A DNA stretch of 40,380 nucleotides from contig JAMQHH010000011.1 of NCBI GenBank assembly GCA_025993875.1, positions 1-40,380 of the forward strand, given 5' to 3'. The translations under genes were made by a program, and so were the position numbers. Origin of the DNA: Candidatus Dojkabacteria bacterium. GTDB lineage: Bacteria > Patescibacteriota > Dojkabacteria > J137. The first letter of the stretch is position 1; each line of letters opens with the position of its first letter. Below the pieces are notes generated by a model. It was not told the DNA's origin. It did no database searches and saw nothing but the letters and a program-made list of their open reading frames with translations. This document shows, in pieces, positions 25,908-34,018 of this stretch.

Positions 25908-26549
25908 ATGAATAAAAAAAAGCTTCCCGACTTAAAATTTAAAGGAATAAAATTTCAGCCCGACACTGAGAGGCTTTTTTTGGCTATTTATCCGGCAAGA
26001 GAGCAAATTGAGTATTTTAGAGATGTAATTAGAGGGCTTGCTAAAGAGAAAAGAAATTTAAATTTTGTACCTATAGACCAAATTCATTTAACATTAAGAT
26101 TTTTGGGGGCGAACGTTACGGAACCTAGCCGTGATCTTTTAATTGAAACTTTTAAAAAATACGAAGGACAATACTCAAAACCTACTATTAAAATTAATTC
26201 TTTACAACTTGGGTTTGATTATCAAAACGATCCCAGGGTAATATTTTCAATGGTTTTGGAAGATAGCGGGTTAACCGAACTAGCAAAAGAGATTCATGGA
26301 ATTCTTAAAATGTTAAGGCTAAGAGACACAATAAGATGGAAAGAAAAGAAATCTTTAGATTTTCATTTTTCAATTGCCAGACTTAAAGGATATGCCGGGA
26401 AAAATATCGGTAAACAGGTAAATAATAGTGTAAACAAAATTCATCTTCCGTTTCCTGCCTCGTATACTCCCGAAACTTTTGAAATAGTTAAGAGCAAAAT
26501 AACCGGTGGAGCGCCTCTTTATAAAAAACTTTTTTCAGTTAAACTATGA
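25908..26549 (+). CDS. thpR: RNA 2',3'-cyclic phosphodiesterase (ThpR/LigT family)
   Basis: The 213-residue protein of the 2H phosphoesterase family has FLAIYPAREQIEYF near residue 27, the first HxTx motif in IHLTLRFLG (about 62) and the second, as HFSI, in LDFHFSIARLKG (about 149). Ser replacing Thr in the second motif is common. It opens 2',3'-cyclic phosphates on RNA. It overlaps uppP by 4 bases. Confidence 0.88.
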   Translation: MNKKKLPDLKFKGIKFQPDTERLFLAIYPAREQIEYFRDVIRGLAKEKRNLNFVPIDQIHLTLRFLGANVTEPSRDLLIETFKKYEGQYSKPTIKINSLQLGFDYQNDPRVIFSMVLEDSGLTELAKEIHGILKMLRLRDTIRWKEKKSLDFHFSIARLKGYAGKNIGKQVNNSVNKIHLPFPASYTPETFEIVKSKITGGAPLYKKLFSVKL

Positions 26550-27376
26550 ATATACTAGAAGCCATATTATTAGGGGTAATACAAGGAGTCACAGAGTTTT
26601 TGCCAATTTCTAGTTCGGGCCATTTGGAGGTTCTCCCTCGATTATTTGGCTGGGGTACTCCATCAACTGTCTTTATGATTATGCTTCATGTAGGTACATT
26701 TATGGCCATACTAATATACTTTAGAAAAAAAATTTTTCTATACTTTCAGGCTTTAATTAACTTTTTAAATAAAAAAGCTGATAAATCGAAAAACGAATTA
26801 CGAATTATTTTAAGAATACTAGTTGCAACAATTCCAGCAGGAATCCTCGGATATCTTTTAGAAAAACCATTGGTTGATTTTTATGATAACAATTTGGATA
26901 ATAAATTAATTTTTCTACTTGTAGCCATACCGATGATAGTAATAGGAATAGTTTTTATTGTAGAAAAAAAATGGACAAAACACCACGAAAAAAAAATTGA
27001 AGAGATAAAGATAAATAATGCTTTAGTTATAGGGTTTGCGCAGGCACTTGCATTTATCCGAGGAGTTTCGCGCTCTGGAGTAACAATAATTTCAGGAAGA
27101 TTAGTAGGTCTATCCAGAGCCGAAGCAGCAGAATTTTCTTTTTTAATGAGTATTCCTATTTTAGTTGTAACTTCTTTATACGGGTTTATAAATCTAGGCG
27201 GGAATAATGTTTCGATAGAGATTGCTCCTATTATTGTTGGAACAATGTTTTCGTTTTTATCAGGATATTTTTCGATTGCATTCTTAATAAGTTTTTTAAA
27301 AAGAAATAGTTTGGCTGCCTTTGGAATTTACCGTGTTATTTTTGGAGCTATATTAATACTTCTTTTTCTTTTTTAA
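26546..27376 (+). CDS. uppP: undecaprenyl-diphosphatase UppP
   Basis: UppP recycles the undecaprenyl carrier for cell-wall synthesis. The 276-residue integral membrane protein has both signature motifs: GVTEFLPISSSGH (residues about 15-27) and the RGVSRSGVTIISG block (about 172-184). About eight membrane segments are visible. It lies ahead of the SEDS gene, together making a cell-wall pair. Confidence 0.96.
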   Translation: MNILEAILLGVIQGVTEFLPISSSGHLEVLPRLFGWGTPSTVFMIMLHVGTFMAILIYFRKKIFLYFQALINFLNKKADKSKNELRIILRILVATIPAGILGYLLEKPLVDFYDNNLDNKLIFLLVAIPMIVIGIVFIVEKKWTKHHEKKIEEIKINNALVIGFAQALAFIRGVSRSGVTIISGRLVGLSRAEAAEFSFLMSIPILVVTSLYGFINLGGNNVSIEIAPIIVGTMFSFLSGYFSIAFLISFLKRNSLAAFGIYRVIFGAILILLFLF

Positions 27377-27391
27377 AAAACTCGACAAAAC

Positions 27392-27424
27392 CTTTTACCA
27401 ATGGTAGTTTATTTTAGGTAAAAG
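27392..27424. repeat. nested inverted repeat between uppP and ftsW
   Basis: CTTTTACC (27392-27399) and GGTAAAAG (27417-27424) are exact inverted repeats, and TACCAATGGTA at 27396-27406 is a second palindrome sharing the left arm. There is no T-run beside it, so it does not look like a simple terminator. The 107-base gap 27377-27483 holds nothing else recognisable. It could be an operator or an RNA switch, or chance in AT-rich DNA. Confidence 0.35.
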
Positions 27425-27483
27425 ACATCTTAATAAGCACCTAAGCATAGATAGTTACATTAAAAATACTTACTCTCAAAATT

Positions 27484-28779
27484 ATGTTTGGTAAATCAAG
27501 AAAACCTTTAAAGAATTCGATTCAAAATAGAAGAATAAATTATTCGGCCATAAATAAAAAGCAACCAAATACAAGCGTTATAATAGTTGTTATCTTCTTA
27601 TCGGTCTTTGGTTTGTTAATGGTTTTTAGTTCCAGCGCAGTTATCTCTTATTTTTCACACAATGGGGATACCTTTTACTTTTTTAACAGACAGTTAGCAT
27701 GGATTGCAATTGGCTCCATTGTCGGGCTAATTTTTTACAGACTTAAATTGGTTCAGATAAAAAAGATTGGAATAGTTATGGTTATTGTTTCGATTCTTCT
27801 AATGATCTTTATGCTTCCCGAAGCTTTTTCTCCTACTTTGGCAGACGGAACTAAAGCTATAGATATTCCGCTTGTTTCAACACTTAACGGAGCTACAAGA
27901 TGGTACGATCTTGGGATTTTCTCACTACAACCTGCCGAATTACTAAAACTGGGTCTTGTAATATATACCTCTGCATTTTTAACTTTGGATTCAAAGAAAA
28001 AAAAAGAACAGGAAAAAATTATTAATAGCAACAAGGACTCTTTTTTTAAATATTTTGTTAGTAATCTTCTTACAAAATATCAGCATTTTACATTAATGGG
28101 ATTTATTGCGTTTTTAATTTTTGCGCAGCGAGATTTAGATACTCTGATTATTCTTTTCCTTATTTTTGTGTCTATCTATTTTGCGGGAGAAGAGAAAGAG
28201 GGAAAAGGAATAAAGGCAACATTTTTACTTGGTGTTGCTTCTATTATCGGAATACTTTCTATGGTTATTGAACAGTATCGAAGGATAAGATTTTTATCTT
28301 TTCTTGAGATTTTATTTAAAGGTGAACCTTCGAAAGAATTTAGGCTTGGTGAAAGTTTTCAAGTCTGGAATGGGCTTGTTGCCATAGGTTCCGGTGGGTT
28401 TTTTGGTCTAGGATATGGTGAATCTAGGCAGAAACTCTTTTTTTTACAAGAAGCATCGTATACTGATTCTATCTTTGCAGTTTTAGGTGAAGAATTTGGA
28501 TTAATGGGTTCATTTATTGTTATTTTAGGATTTATCTATTTTCTTTCGGCAGGACTTAGCATAGCAAAAAATACAACCAACAAAACAGCCTCGTTAATTG
28601 CTACCGGTATAACCTTGTGGATTGTTATTCAGGCTTTTTTAAATATTGCTGCAAATCTTGCTGCTATACCATTTGGCGGCATGGCACTACCCTTTTTTAC
28701 ATACGGAGGAAGCAATACAATAATAATACTTGCCGCAATAGGGATACTTTTAAATATCTCTGCCAACAAGTACGAATAG
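27484..28779 (+). CDS. ftsW: SEDS-family cell-wall polymerase (FtsW/RodA)
   Basis: SEDS proteins polymerise lipid II into glycan chains. The 431-residue protein has about ten membrane segments. Diagnostic blocks are GLLMVFSSSAV (about 43), TRWYDLGIFSLQPAELLKLG near 140, and GSGGFFGLGYGESRQKLFFL with EASYTDSIFAVLGEEFGLMG (about 301-340), which contains the essential Asp. PFFTYGGSN lies near the end. The GESRQK segment favours FtsW over RodA, but no division genes are adjacent, so the subtype is moderately certain. It converges on the next gene with 6 bases between stops. Confidence 0.9.
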   Translation: MFGKSRKPLKNSIQNRRINYSAINKKQPNTSVIIVVIFLSVFGLLMVFSSSAVISYFSHNGDTFYFFNRQLAWIAIGSIVGLIFYRLKLVQIKKIGIVMVIVSILLMIFMLPEAFSPTLADGTKAIDIPLVSTLNGATRWYDLGIFSLQPAELLKLGLVIYTSAFLTLDSKKKKEQEKIINSNKDSFFKYFVSNLLTKYQHFTLMGFIAFLIFAQRDLDTLIILFLIFVSIYFAGEEKEGKGIKATFLLGVASIIGILSMVIEQYRRIRFLSFLEILFKGEPSKEFRLGESFQVWNGLVAIGSGGFFGLGYGESRQKLFFLQEASYTDSIFAVLGEEFGLMGSFIVILGFIYFLSAGLSIAKNTTNKTASLIATGITLWIVIQAFLNIAANLAAIPFGGMALPFFTYGGSNTIIILAAIGILLNISANKYE

Positions 28780-28785
28780 GACTAT

Positions 28786-30321
28786 CTATCCTGCTACAAT
28801 TTTTAAAAAGCTAGCAGTTAAGAGCGCAATACAAGTAAATACTATACAAATTAAAACCGCTCTAAGAATACGATATTCACCTTTATAAGTTTTTCCCCTT
28901 AGTTTTAGATAAAAATCTACAACATCTAATTTTAGTTCTCTTGCCTTACTATTTTGGTATATACATAAAATTGTAAATGAAATCCACCAAATTAAAAATT
29001 GAAATAACGATGGTGTTGCGAAAACAAAATAGACTGTTAAAAATATTAAGAGCGACGAAACAAAAAACTTTGTAGTACTAGATAGCCCATACTTTTTTAA
29101 AGTTGTAAGTGCCAGTTTTGCTCCATATATTACTATTATCCCATACGACACTGTTCCTATAAGTCCAAATATCTGTATCACATTAGAAAAAAAAGGCAGA
29201 GAAAAAGAAAAAGATGCAATGCCCTTCCCTGTTAAAATTATCCTAAAGTTTTCCAACGAGGCTGTATTATTTCCCAGGGAAAGAATGCTGGACTTAAAGC
29301 TTTCGAAAGTCTCTGTAAATAAGCTAATCTTCACATTGTTTATAGCAATAACTACTACTAACACGGTGCTAAGAATAAAGGGAGATAAAAAAAGCAAAAG
29401 ATGCGTAACAGTATACAAAGATTTTATTCTTAAAAATTTAGTAAGGTTACGGGTTTTAAATAACTCCTTACCCATACTTATAAGCTCTGTGAAGTTGCGC
29501 CTAAATCTTAAAAAGCCCGATTGTAGAAGAGAAATCCAGATTATAAAAAGACCGATGTTAAATATTAGAGTAACTGCCAACAAGTAACCTAAGAATTCTA
29601 TTGTGCTTCCAAGATAATAAAATAACACTGAAAACATAATAATAGCCAATACTGCTTTGTATAGGTAACTTAACTTTACATTTTTTACAGCTAAAACAGA
29701 ACTTAGTGAGATAACATAAACAAAAAAAAGATTAAAAAGAAATGAAGTTATATTGCTGTAGTCTAAAATTCCTGTCGCCAAAATAAGAATATACCAGAAT
29801 AAAAACAAAGCAAAAAATAACCTGTTAAAACGAAGCAATAAAGTACTGTTACTTATATATAAACTGACAAAATAAAAAATGGAAACCAAAATCATTACAA
29901 ACAATCCCGAAAACAATTTGGTGCTCGAATTTCCAAAAGTCGATGAGCTTCCAACATTTACCGAAGTTACTGCGGTAAAGATAAGACCCAAAGCAAAAAG
30001 TAATACAGGGATAAACCCAACAGGATCAATTACAATTTTTTTTCCTGCTAAAACCAACTTTCCTAAAAAAAGAGAAGTGAGTACAGCCATACTCACTATT
30101 AAATAATTAATTAAATACTGCGGTTCACTTTCGAAAGCTGTATTAAAAATATTTGTTAACACAAAAAATACCGGCAAAAGGAAAACCACAACTAAAGAGA
30201 TTGTGTAAAACAAGTCCAAAACAGTTTTTAAAAATTTCTCCCGTTTTAAAGAGATCTCCGGAAATGGGATCTTAAAAGTTCTATTTGGTAACTCGCGAAA
30301 CTTAAATTTAAGTATTTTCAT
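28786..30321 (-). CDS. O-antigen-ligase-like polytopic membrane protein
   Basis: The 511-residue protein has about twelve membrane segments. One conserved-looking stretch, IPVLLFALGLIFTAVTSVNVGSS followed by KLFSGLFVMILV (about 105-150), resembles the start of Wzy/WaaL-type ligases, where a Thr/Ser-Val/Ile-Asn segment follows a helix. The large outer loop typical of that family is expected at about 320-370. Identity is therefore tentative; a glycan polymerase or ligase role would fit the neighbouring uppP and ftsW genes. It lies 18 bases after the CAP gene on the same strand. Confidence 0.6.
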   Translation of the reverse strand: MKILKFKFRELPNRTFKIPFPEISLKREKFLKTVLDLFYTISLVVVFLLPVFFVLTNIFNTAFESEPQYLINYLIVSMAVLTSLFLGKLVLAGKKIVIDPVGFIPVLLFALGLIFTAVTSVNVGSSSTFGNSSTKLFSGLFVMILVSIFYFVSLYISNSTLLLRFNRLFFALFLFWYILILATGILDYSNITSFLFNLFFVYVISLSSVLAVKNVKLSYLYKAVLAIIMFSVLFYYLGSTIEFLGYLLAVTLIFNIGLFIIWISLLQSGFLRFRRNFTELISMGKELFKTRNLTKFLRIKSLYTVTHLLLFLSPFILSTVLVVVIAINNVKISLFTETFESFKSSILSLGNNTASLENFRIILTGKGIASFSFSLPFFSNVIQIFGLIGTVSYGIIVIYGAKLALTTLKKYGLSSTTKFFVSSLLIFLTVYFVFATPSLFQFLIWWISFTILCIYQNSKARELKLDVVDFYLKLRGKTYKGEYRILRAVLICIVFTCIALLTASFLKIVAG

Positions 30322-30339
30322 TTACAAATTAATAATAAT

Positions 30340-31440
30340 TTATCTAATTATTCCTTCGGATATTCGCCCTGCAAAACCTCCCAAAAATATTAAACCTGCA
30401 ACAATTAAGGCCATAACAAAGTGATAGTGCGAAAAAGTTCTGCCCGGAATTAATGTTCTGGTTTTGGAGAGTATAGCAAAATCCGCAAAGAAAATTCCAG
30501 CAATAATCAAAATAAAAACCAGATTGATTGCATTTTTTGCCTCTAAATTAATGGCAAGCCTAGTGTTCCCCGAAACGCCTCCAGTCAGATTTGGTTCAAT
30601 AACCGAAAGCCCGGGGGATGTTCCTGAAGGCTGAAACTGCACTGTTACAGAATCGGATAGTAAAACTGTGCCCTCAGCCCATGTTGCCTTTGCATTTATA
30701 ATATTTGCCCCTACAGATAGATCTTTTAAATTGTAAGTAAAAATTCCCTCCAAAATATCGGCCTTACCAACGCTCGATTGATTGTTTAATATCTCCACAC
30801 TGCTTGCTCCATGTGCCTTGCCCTCAATTAAAACTTGATTTGTTACAGTTACTGTTCCGGTTAATGGTTTTGTTATGTTTACCGATCTTTGAGCTACGGT
30901 AGAAGCTATTTGATCGGCTCTTGTTCCAAAATGTACTGCAATAATTATATTATTTGAAATACCCTGAAAGGTTCCGCTTACTATGCCAAATCCTATCTCC
31001 TGATATTCCGGTTTAACAATGTTTGCCTTATGTGTTGGACTGTTAAGCCAAGCATTCATAACAGCATTTACATCAAAAAAACCTTCAGCAAGATTTTCTC
31101 CAGCTAAAACATAGTTGTATCCAGCTTCCTGAAAAAAAGTCCAAGGAGATTTACCATCGGGACAATAATGAGACCAGCAATCGCTTGAGAGCATTGCATT
31201 TGCCTTAGCAAGTGCCGAATTATCGAGGTTAAGATTTATTTTTAAAGGTTCCAGTCCAAGATTTGCTCTTATAACATTGTGCTCTCTTAGTAAATTAACA
31301 GGATCAATAGAACTTTCGGAAGTTTGTGCCGAAAGAGAAATTCCGGTAAGAGAGTTAAACCCAAAGATAATAATTGCAAGGCCCAAAACAGCCATCGGTC
31401 TTAAAATACCTTTTTGATTTGTAACATTTTTTACTTTCAT
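30340..31440 (-). CDS. secreted CAP-domain protein with Ig-like domain
   Basis: With the ATG at 31440 the protein has 366 residues and an N-terminal signal-anchor (ILRPMAVLGLAIIIFGFNSL). A second ATG at 31494 would add 18 residues and run into the divergent promoter, so the shorter form is preferred. The CAP/SCP domain (about 45-180) has NVIRANLGLEPL, the HYCPDGKSPWTFF and AGENLAEGF motifs, and SPTHKANIVKPEYQEIGFG, giving the usual His/Glu pocket. An Ig-like or Invasin-like segment follows (about 195-275) and a C-terminal membrane pair. CAP proteins of bacteria are secreted; their enzymatic role is unsettled. Confidence 0.88.
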   Translation of the reverse strand: MKVKNVTNQKGILRPMAVLGLAIIIFGFNSLTGISLSAQTSESSIDPVNLLREHNVIRANLGLEPLKINLNLDNSALAKANAMLSSDCWSHYCPDGKSPWTFFQEAGYNYVLAGENLAEGFFDVNAVMNAWLNSPTHKANIVKPEYQEIGFGIVSGTFQGISNNIIIAVHFGTRADQIASTVAQRSVNITKPLTGTVTVTNQVLIEGKAHGASSVEILNNQSSVGKADILEGIFTYNLKDLSVGANIINAKATWAEGTVLLSDSVTVQFQPSGTSPGLSVIEPNLTGGVSGNTRLAINLEAKNAINLVFILIIAGIFFADFAILSKTRTLIPGRTFSHYHFVMALIVAGLIFLGGFAGRISEGIIR

Positions 31441-31449
31441 TAGCTTGTT

Positions 31450-31478
31450 TTGACTTTTAAAAGGAATAAAATTATTAT
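31450..31478 (+). promoter_or_regulatory. putative promoter of the 31503 gene
   Basis: TTGACT at 31450-31455 and TATTAT at 31473-31478 are separated by exactly 17 bases. This predicts a start near 31485 and a leader under 20 bases. It supports the ATG at 31503 over an in-frame TTG at 31494. It also lies between the two divergent genes only if the CAP gene starts at 31440. Confidence 0.5.
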
Positions 31479-31502
31479 TTACAGTATAAACCATTGGTTG
31501 GT

Positions 31503-32333
31503 ATGAAAAAAGAAAAAACAGGGATTTTGGTATTTTTTAAGCCATTTTTATTTTCTGCTGCTATAACTACAGGCATATTTATTGCACTGCAGGAACTACA
31601 CAGGCTTAACAATTCAAACAATTTTATTATCTTCTCCGTTATAATCGGGTTTATTTATCTTATAGAGATTTATATCTCCTACCAAAACAAAAGTCCCAGG
31701 CTGGAATTGAATCTAGATTTAAAAGATGAGATAAACGAGTTTTCGGAATTTATTCATAAAATAGTTTTACCGATTGCTTTATATATTGCTACAGTTTTAT
31801 TTGGGAAATTTAATTACAATTCGGCTTTCCTACCTTTTTATCTTTGTTTTATATTTATTATCTTTTTTATTTTATTTACAAATATCACCTATTTTTTTGA
31901 ACACAAACTAACGCAGGAAAGTAAAACTCATTATGTATACGATATTATAAAGTTTTTAATCTTCTTTTCGATTTCTAACGTGCTAATTAACCTCTTTTTT
32001 ATTTATCCGCAATATGCAATATTATGGGGAGTTTTGGAAGGACTATTAACTTTTTTTATTATAATTTTAATGGTATGGAGAATTAATCTTTTAGGTTTTA
32101 AAACAATAGTTCTAACATGGGCAACCGCGCTGGCTACAAGTGGAGTTCTTTTGTTTTTAGGTTCTACAGAAGCCTTTAGCATAAACGAAAGCACTCTTAT
32201 ACTCCTATTTATATTTTACTTTGCAGTTGCTATAATTCACCATTATCTGATGAGATCTCTAAGTACAAAAATTGTTCTAGAATATCTGTCGGTTATTGCC
32301 CTACTAATGGCTGTAACCTATGGAATAAGGTAA
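31503..32333 (+). CDS. polytopic membrane protein, function unknown
   Basis: The 276-residue protein has about eight hydrophobic segments and a short charged loop near residues 65-80 (LELNLDLKDEINEFSEF). The ATG at 31503 is used rather than the TTG at 31494. No family motif was recognised. A pair of His lies near the end (AIIHHYL). It is the last gene before the tRNA and may be co-transcribed with it. Confidence 0.7.
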   Translation: MKKEKTGILVFFKPFLFSAAITTGIFIALQELHRLNNSNNFIIFSVIIGFIYLIEIYISYQNKSPRLELNLDLKDEINEFSEFIHKIVLPIALYIATVLFGKFNYNSAFLPFYLCFIFIIFFILFTNITYFFEHKLTQESKTHYVYDIIKFLIFFSISNVLINLFFIYPQYAILWGVLEGLLTFFIIILMVWRINLLGFKTIVLTWATALATSGVLLFLGSTEAFSINESTLILLFIFYFAVAIIHHYLMRSLSTKIVLEYLSVIALLMAVTYGIR

Positions 32334-32372
32334 AGGCAAAAGGTGTATTTTATTAACCAAATTAATTTTTAC

Positions 32373-32446
32373 TGCCGGATCGTCTAATGGTAGGACAATG
32401 CCCTCTGGAGACATTTATCTAGGTTCGAATCCTAGTCCGGCAACCA
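32373..32446 (+). tRNA. tRNA-Gln (CUG anticodon), CCA encoded
   Basis: The 74-base gene folds as a cloverleaf. The acceptor TGCCGGA pairs with TCCGGCA. The D-arm is GTCT, AATGGTA, GGAC. The anticodon loop CTCTGGA gives CTG after the conserved U33. The T-arm is CTAGG, TTCGAAT, CCTAG, and ACCA is encoded. The U1-A72 pair and the D-arm are typical of tRNA-Gln. The anticodon stem (ATGCC with GACAT) has one C-A mismatch at position 30-40. It is the boundary between the chromosomal block and the metal-handling genes. Confidence 0.88.
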
Positions 32447-32473
32447 ATCTGTACTTCCTTTATGGTCAACTAT

Positions 32474-32502
32474 AATGTCGAATGGTTCGAGCCGTTAACA
32501 TT
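32474..32502 (+). terminator. possible terminator after the tRNA
   Basis: AATGT and ACATT at the ends and AATGG with CCGTT inside form an imperfect stem around TTCGAG, starting 28 bases after the tRNA. A T5 run lies six bases further on (32509-32513). The spacing is loose for an intrinsic terminator. The rest of 32447-32635 contains the repressor promoter and operator described next. Confidence 0.35.
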
Positions 32503-32596
32503 CAGCACTTTTTAATACACATATATAGTTCGAGCTGAATTATAATGATTAATTCAGGGTTTTTGACAATGTGCTTTGCTAAACTTTAGTTTTGTG

Positions 32597-32608
32597 CTAC
32601 ACTTGTAG
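32597..32608 (+). promoter_or_regulatory. cop-box operator overlapping the repressor promoter
   Basis: CTACACTTGTAG contains the core TACAnnTGTA (32598-32607) known as the binding site of CopY and similar to BlaI/MecI operators. It overlaps an extended -10 (TG at 32595-32596, TACACT at 32598-32603) with a TTGCTA-like -35 16 bases upstream. A TTGACA at 32563-32568 is an alternative -35. The start codon follows at 32636. It implies autoregulation of the repressor and the protease gene. Confidence 0.75.
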
Positions 32609-32635
32609 TAGTTATTTTATATTGATTAATAAAGT

Positions 32636-33001
32636 ATGAAATCTTTAGTACTTGGTGACCTCGAACAAGAAATATTGTCAATAATTTGGGCTTCAAAAGA
32701 ACCTATGAATGTTAGGTCTGTGCTCGAACAACTAAAAGAAAAGTCAGCATACACCACAGTAATGACTGTAATGACTAGAATGGAGAAGAAAGGTATTCTT
32801 AAACGAATTCCAGACGGTAATTCGTTTGTATATACATATACTGAGTGTAAGGAAGAATTTGCTGGTAAACATTTAGGTGGAATTTTCAACTCGTTAGTTG
32901 ATACCTATGGAGCATTAGCAATTTCGCAATTCATCGATTCAGTGAAAAGTGATGACAAAAACTCACAACTTCTCAAAGACTTTTTAAATAAAAATGAATA
33001 A
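32636..33001 (+). CDS. BlaI/MecI/CopY-family transcriptional repressor
   Basis: The 121-residue protein has the winged-helix domain of the BlaI/MecI/CopY family: LGDLEQEILSIIWASKEPMNV, then SAYTTVMTVMTRMEKKGILKR (residues about 38-57) and the wing DGNSFVYTYTECKEEF. It has a single Cys (C71). The CxCxxxxCxC metal site at the C-terminus of true CopY is absent. The gene is preceded by a cop-box, and two more copies lie ahead of downstream genes. Its stop overlaps the start of the M56 protease gene, the arrangement of blaI/blaR1 pairs. Loss of repression is therefore likely to need the protease. Confidence 0.92.
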   Translation: MKSLVLGDLEQEILSIIWASKEPMNVRSVLEQLKEKSAYTTVMTVMTRMEKKGILKRIPDGNSFVYTYTECKEEFAGKHLGGIFNSLVDTYGALAISQFIDSVKSDDKNSQLLKDFLNKNE

Positions 33002-33947
33002 AATCTACCTTACTCAAACAAATCGACTTTTTATAATTTACGTTATTTCTGGTTTTGCCTACACTACTCTATTAACTCTTCTCTCTGTACGAGTATTACC
33101 AGGTTTTTTTATGCAAACACTCTTTTTTATAGATGGAGTTATTAAAAATCGTACTGAAATTGCATCAATTACTTCAAGTGAAGCTTTTATTCAATCTATC
33201 ATCTTCGGGCTATTATCCCTAACTTTATTATTTATTGCATCGAGGGGAGTTATTATTTCAATCCAACAGTTATTTTTGTCCCAAAAGTTTTTGAACTCTT
33301 TAAAAAGTAAGTCTAATAAAACCATTATTACCGTAGAGTCAAATGAAACCTCTGTCTTTACGGCGGGATTTTTTACACCGAAAGTATATATTTCATCAAA
33401 ACTAAAGAGTTCGTTAACTTCTGAACAGTTAAAGGCGGTTTTGCATCATGAATTTTCGCATTGGAAAGATCATGATCCTTTGAGAGGATTTATTGTACAA
33501 CTCATCAATAATATACTTCCTCAGTTTCCTTTTAAGAACAAGCTGAAAGATATTTACTTCACATCTGTTGAACTAAAAAGTGATGAACACTCAGAAAACA
33601 TATTAGGAAAGAAAAGACCAATTATTGAAGCCTTATACTCGATTCTGAGTAATGACTTTTCCATGACCATGCAACCAAATTTAGCACATTTTAGTAATAT
33701 GCCCGAAAGAATACCTGTATTAGTTGGAGCAAAGAAATTTAACTTTAAACTAGTTACTACTTTATCATCATTCTTTTTGTTTGCCTTGGTTAGTTTACCT
33801 GTTTTTGTATATACAGTGAAATTCTATAATTGTGAACACATAGAAGATTGTATTCAAATATTTGTTAATAATTTGCAAAACAATTCTTCTGAAAACCTAT
33901 GCTCTATGCATTCGATGGATACTCCAACTTCCTGTACATCAAATTAA
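32994..33947 (+). CDS. BlaR1-like M56 membrane metalloprotease
   Basis: The 317-residue protein has two N-terminal membrane segments (about 13-33 and 65-82), then a cytoplasmic zinc protease domain with HEFSH at 152-156 and E193 as likely third ligand. A further membrane segment at about 254-274 leaves a C-terminal tail outside. BlaR1 and MecR1 carry a penicillin-binding sensor there. Here there is only a 43-residue tail containing C280, H282, C286, C303, M305, H306, M308 and C314, which looks like a thiol/thioether metal site. It overlaps the repressor gene by 8 bases, so it probably cleaves that repressor when metal is bound. Confidence 0.88.
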   Translation: MNKIYLTQTNRLFIIYVISGFAYTTLLTLLSVRVLPGFFMQTLFFIDGVIKNRTEIASITSSEAFIQSIIFGLLSLTLLFIASRGVIISIQQLFLSQKFLNSLKSKSNKTIITVESNETSVFTAGFFTPKVYISSKLKSSLTSEQLKAVLHHEFSHWKDHDPLRGFIVQLINNILPQFPFKNKLKDIYFTSVELKSDEHSENILGKKRPIIEALYSILSNDFSMTMQPNLAHFSNMPERIPVLVGAKKFNFKLVTTLSSFFLFALVSLPVFVYTVKFYNCEHIEDCIQIFVNNLQNNSSENLCSMHSMDTPTSCTSN

Positions 33948-33959
33948 TTCTAAAAGTTC

Positions 33960-34002
33960 TTGACAATTAATTATTAAGTTACTACACTTGTAGTAACTTA
34001 AT
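33960..34002 (+). promoter_or_regulatory. promoter with perfect cop-box palindrome
   Basis: TTGACA (33960-33965) and TACACT (33983-33988) are 17 bases apart, a near-consensus promoter. A perfect palindrome with 14-base arms and a CT centre spans 33973-34002. Its core TACACTTGTA (33983-33992) covers the -10. A repressor bound here would block polymerase directly. The start codon of the HMA-SafE fusion is at 34019, so the leader is short. Confidence 0.88.
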
Positions 34003-34018
34003 TTGTTATGAACTATGA

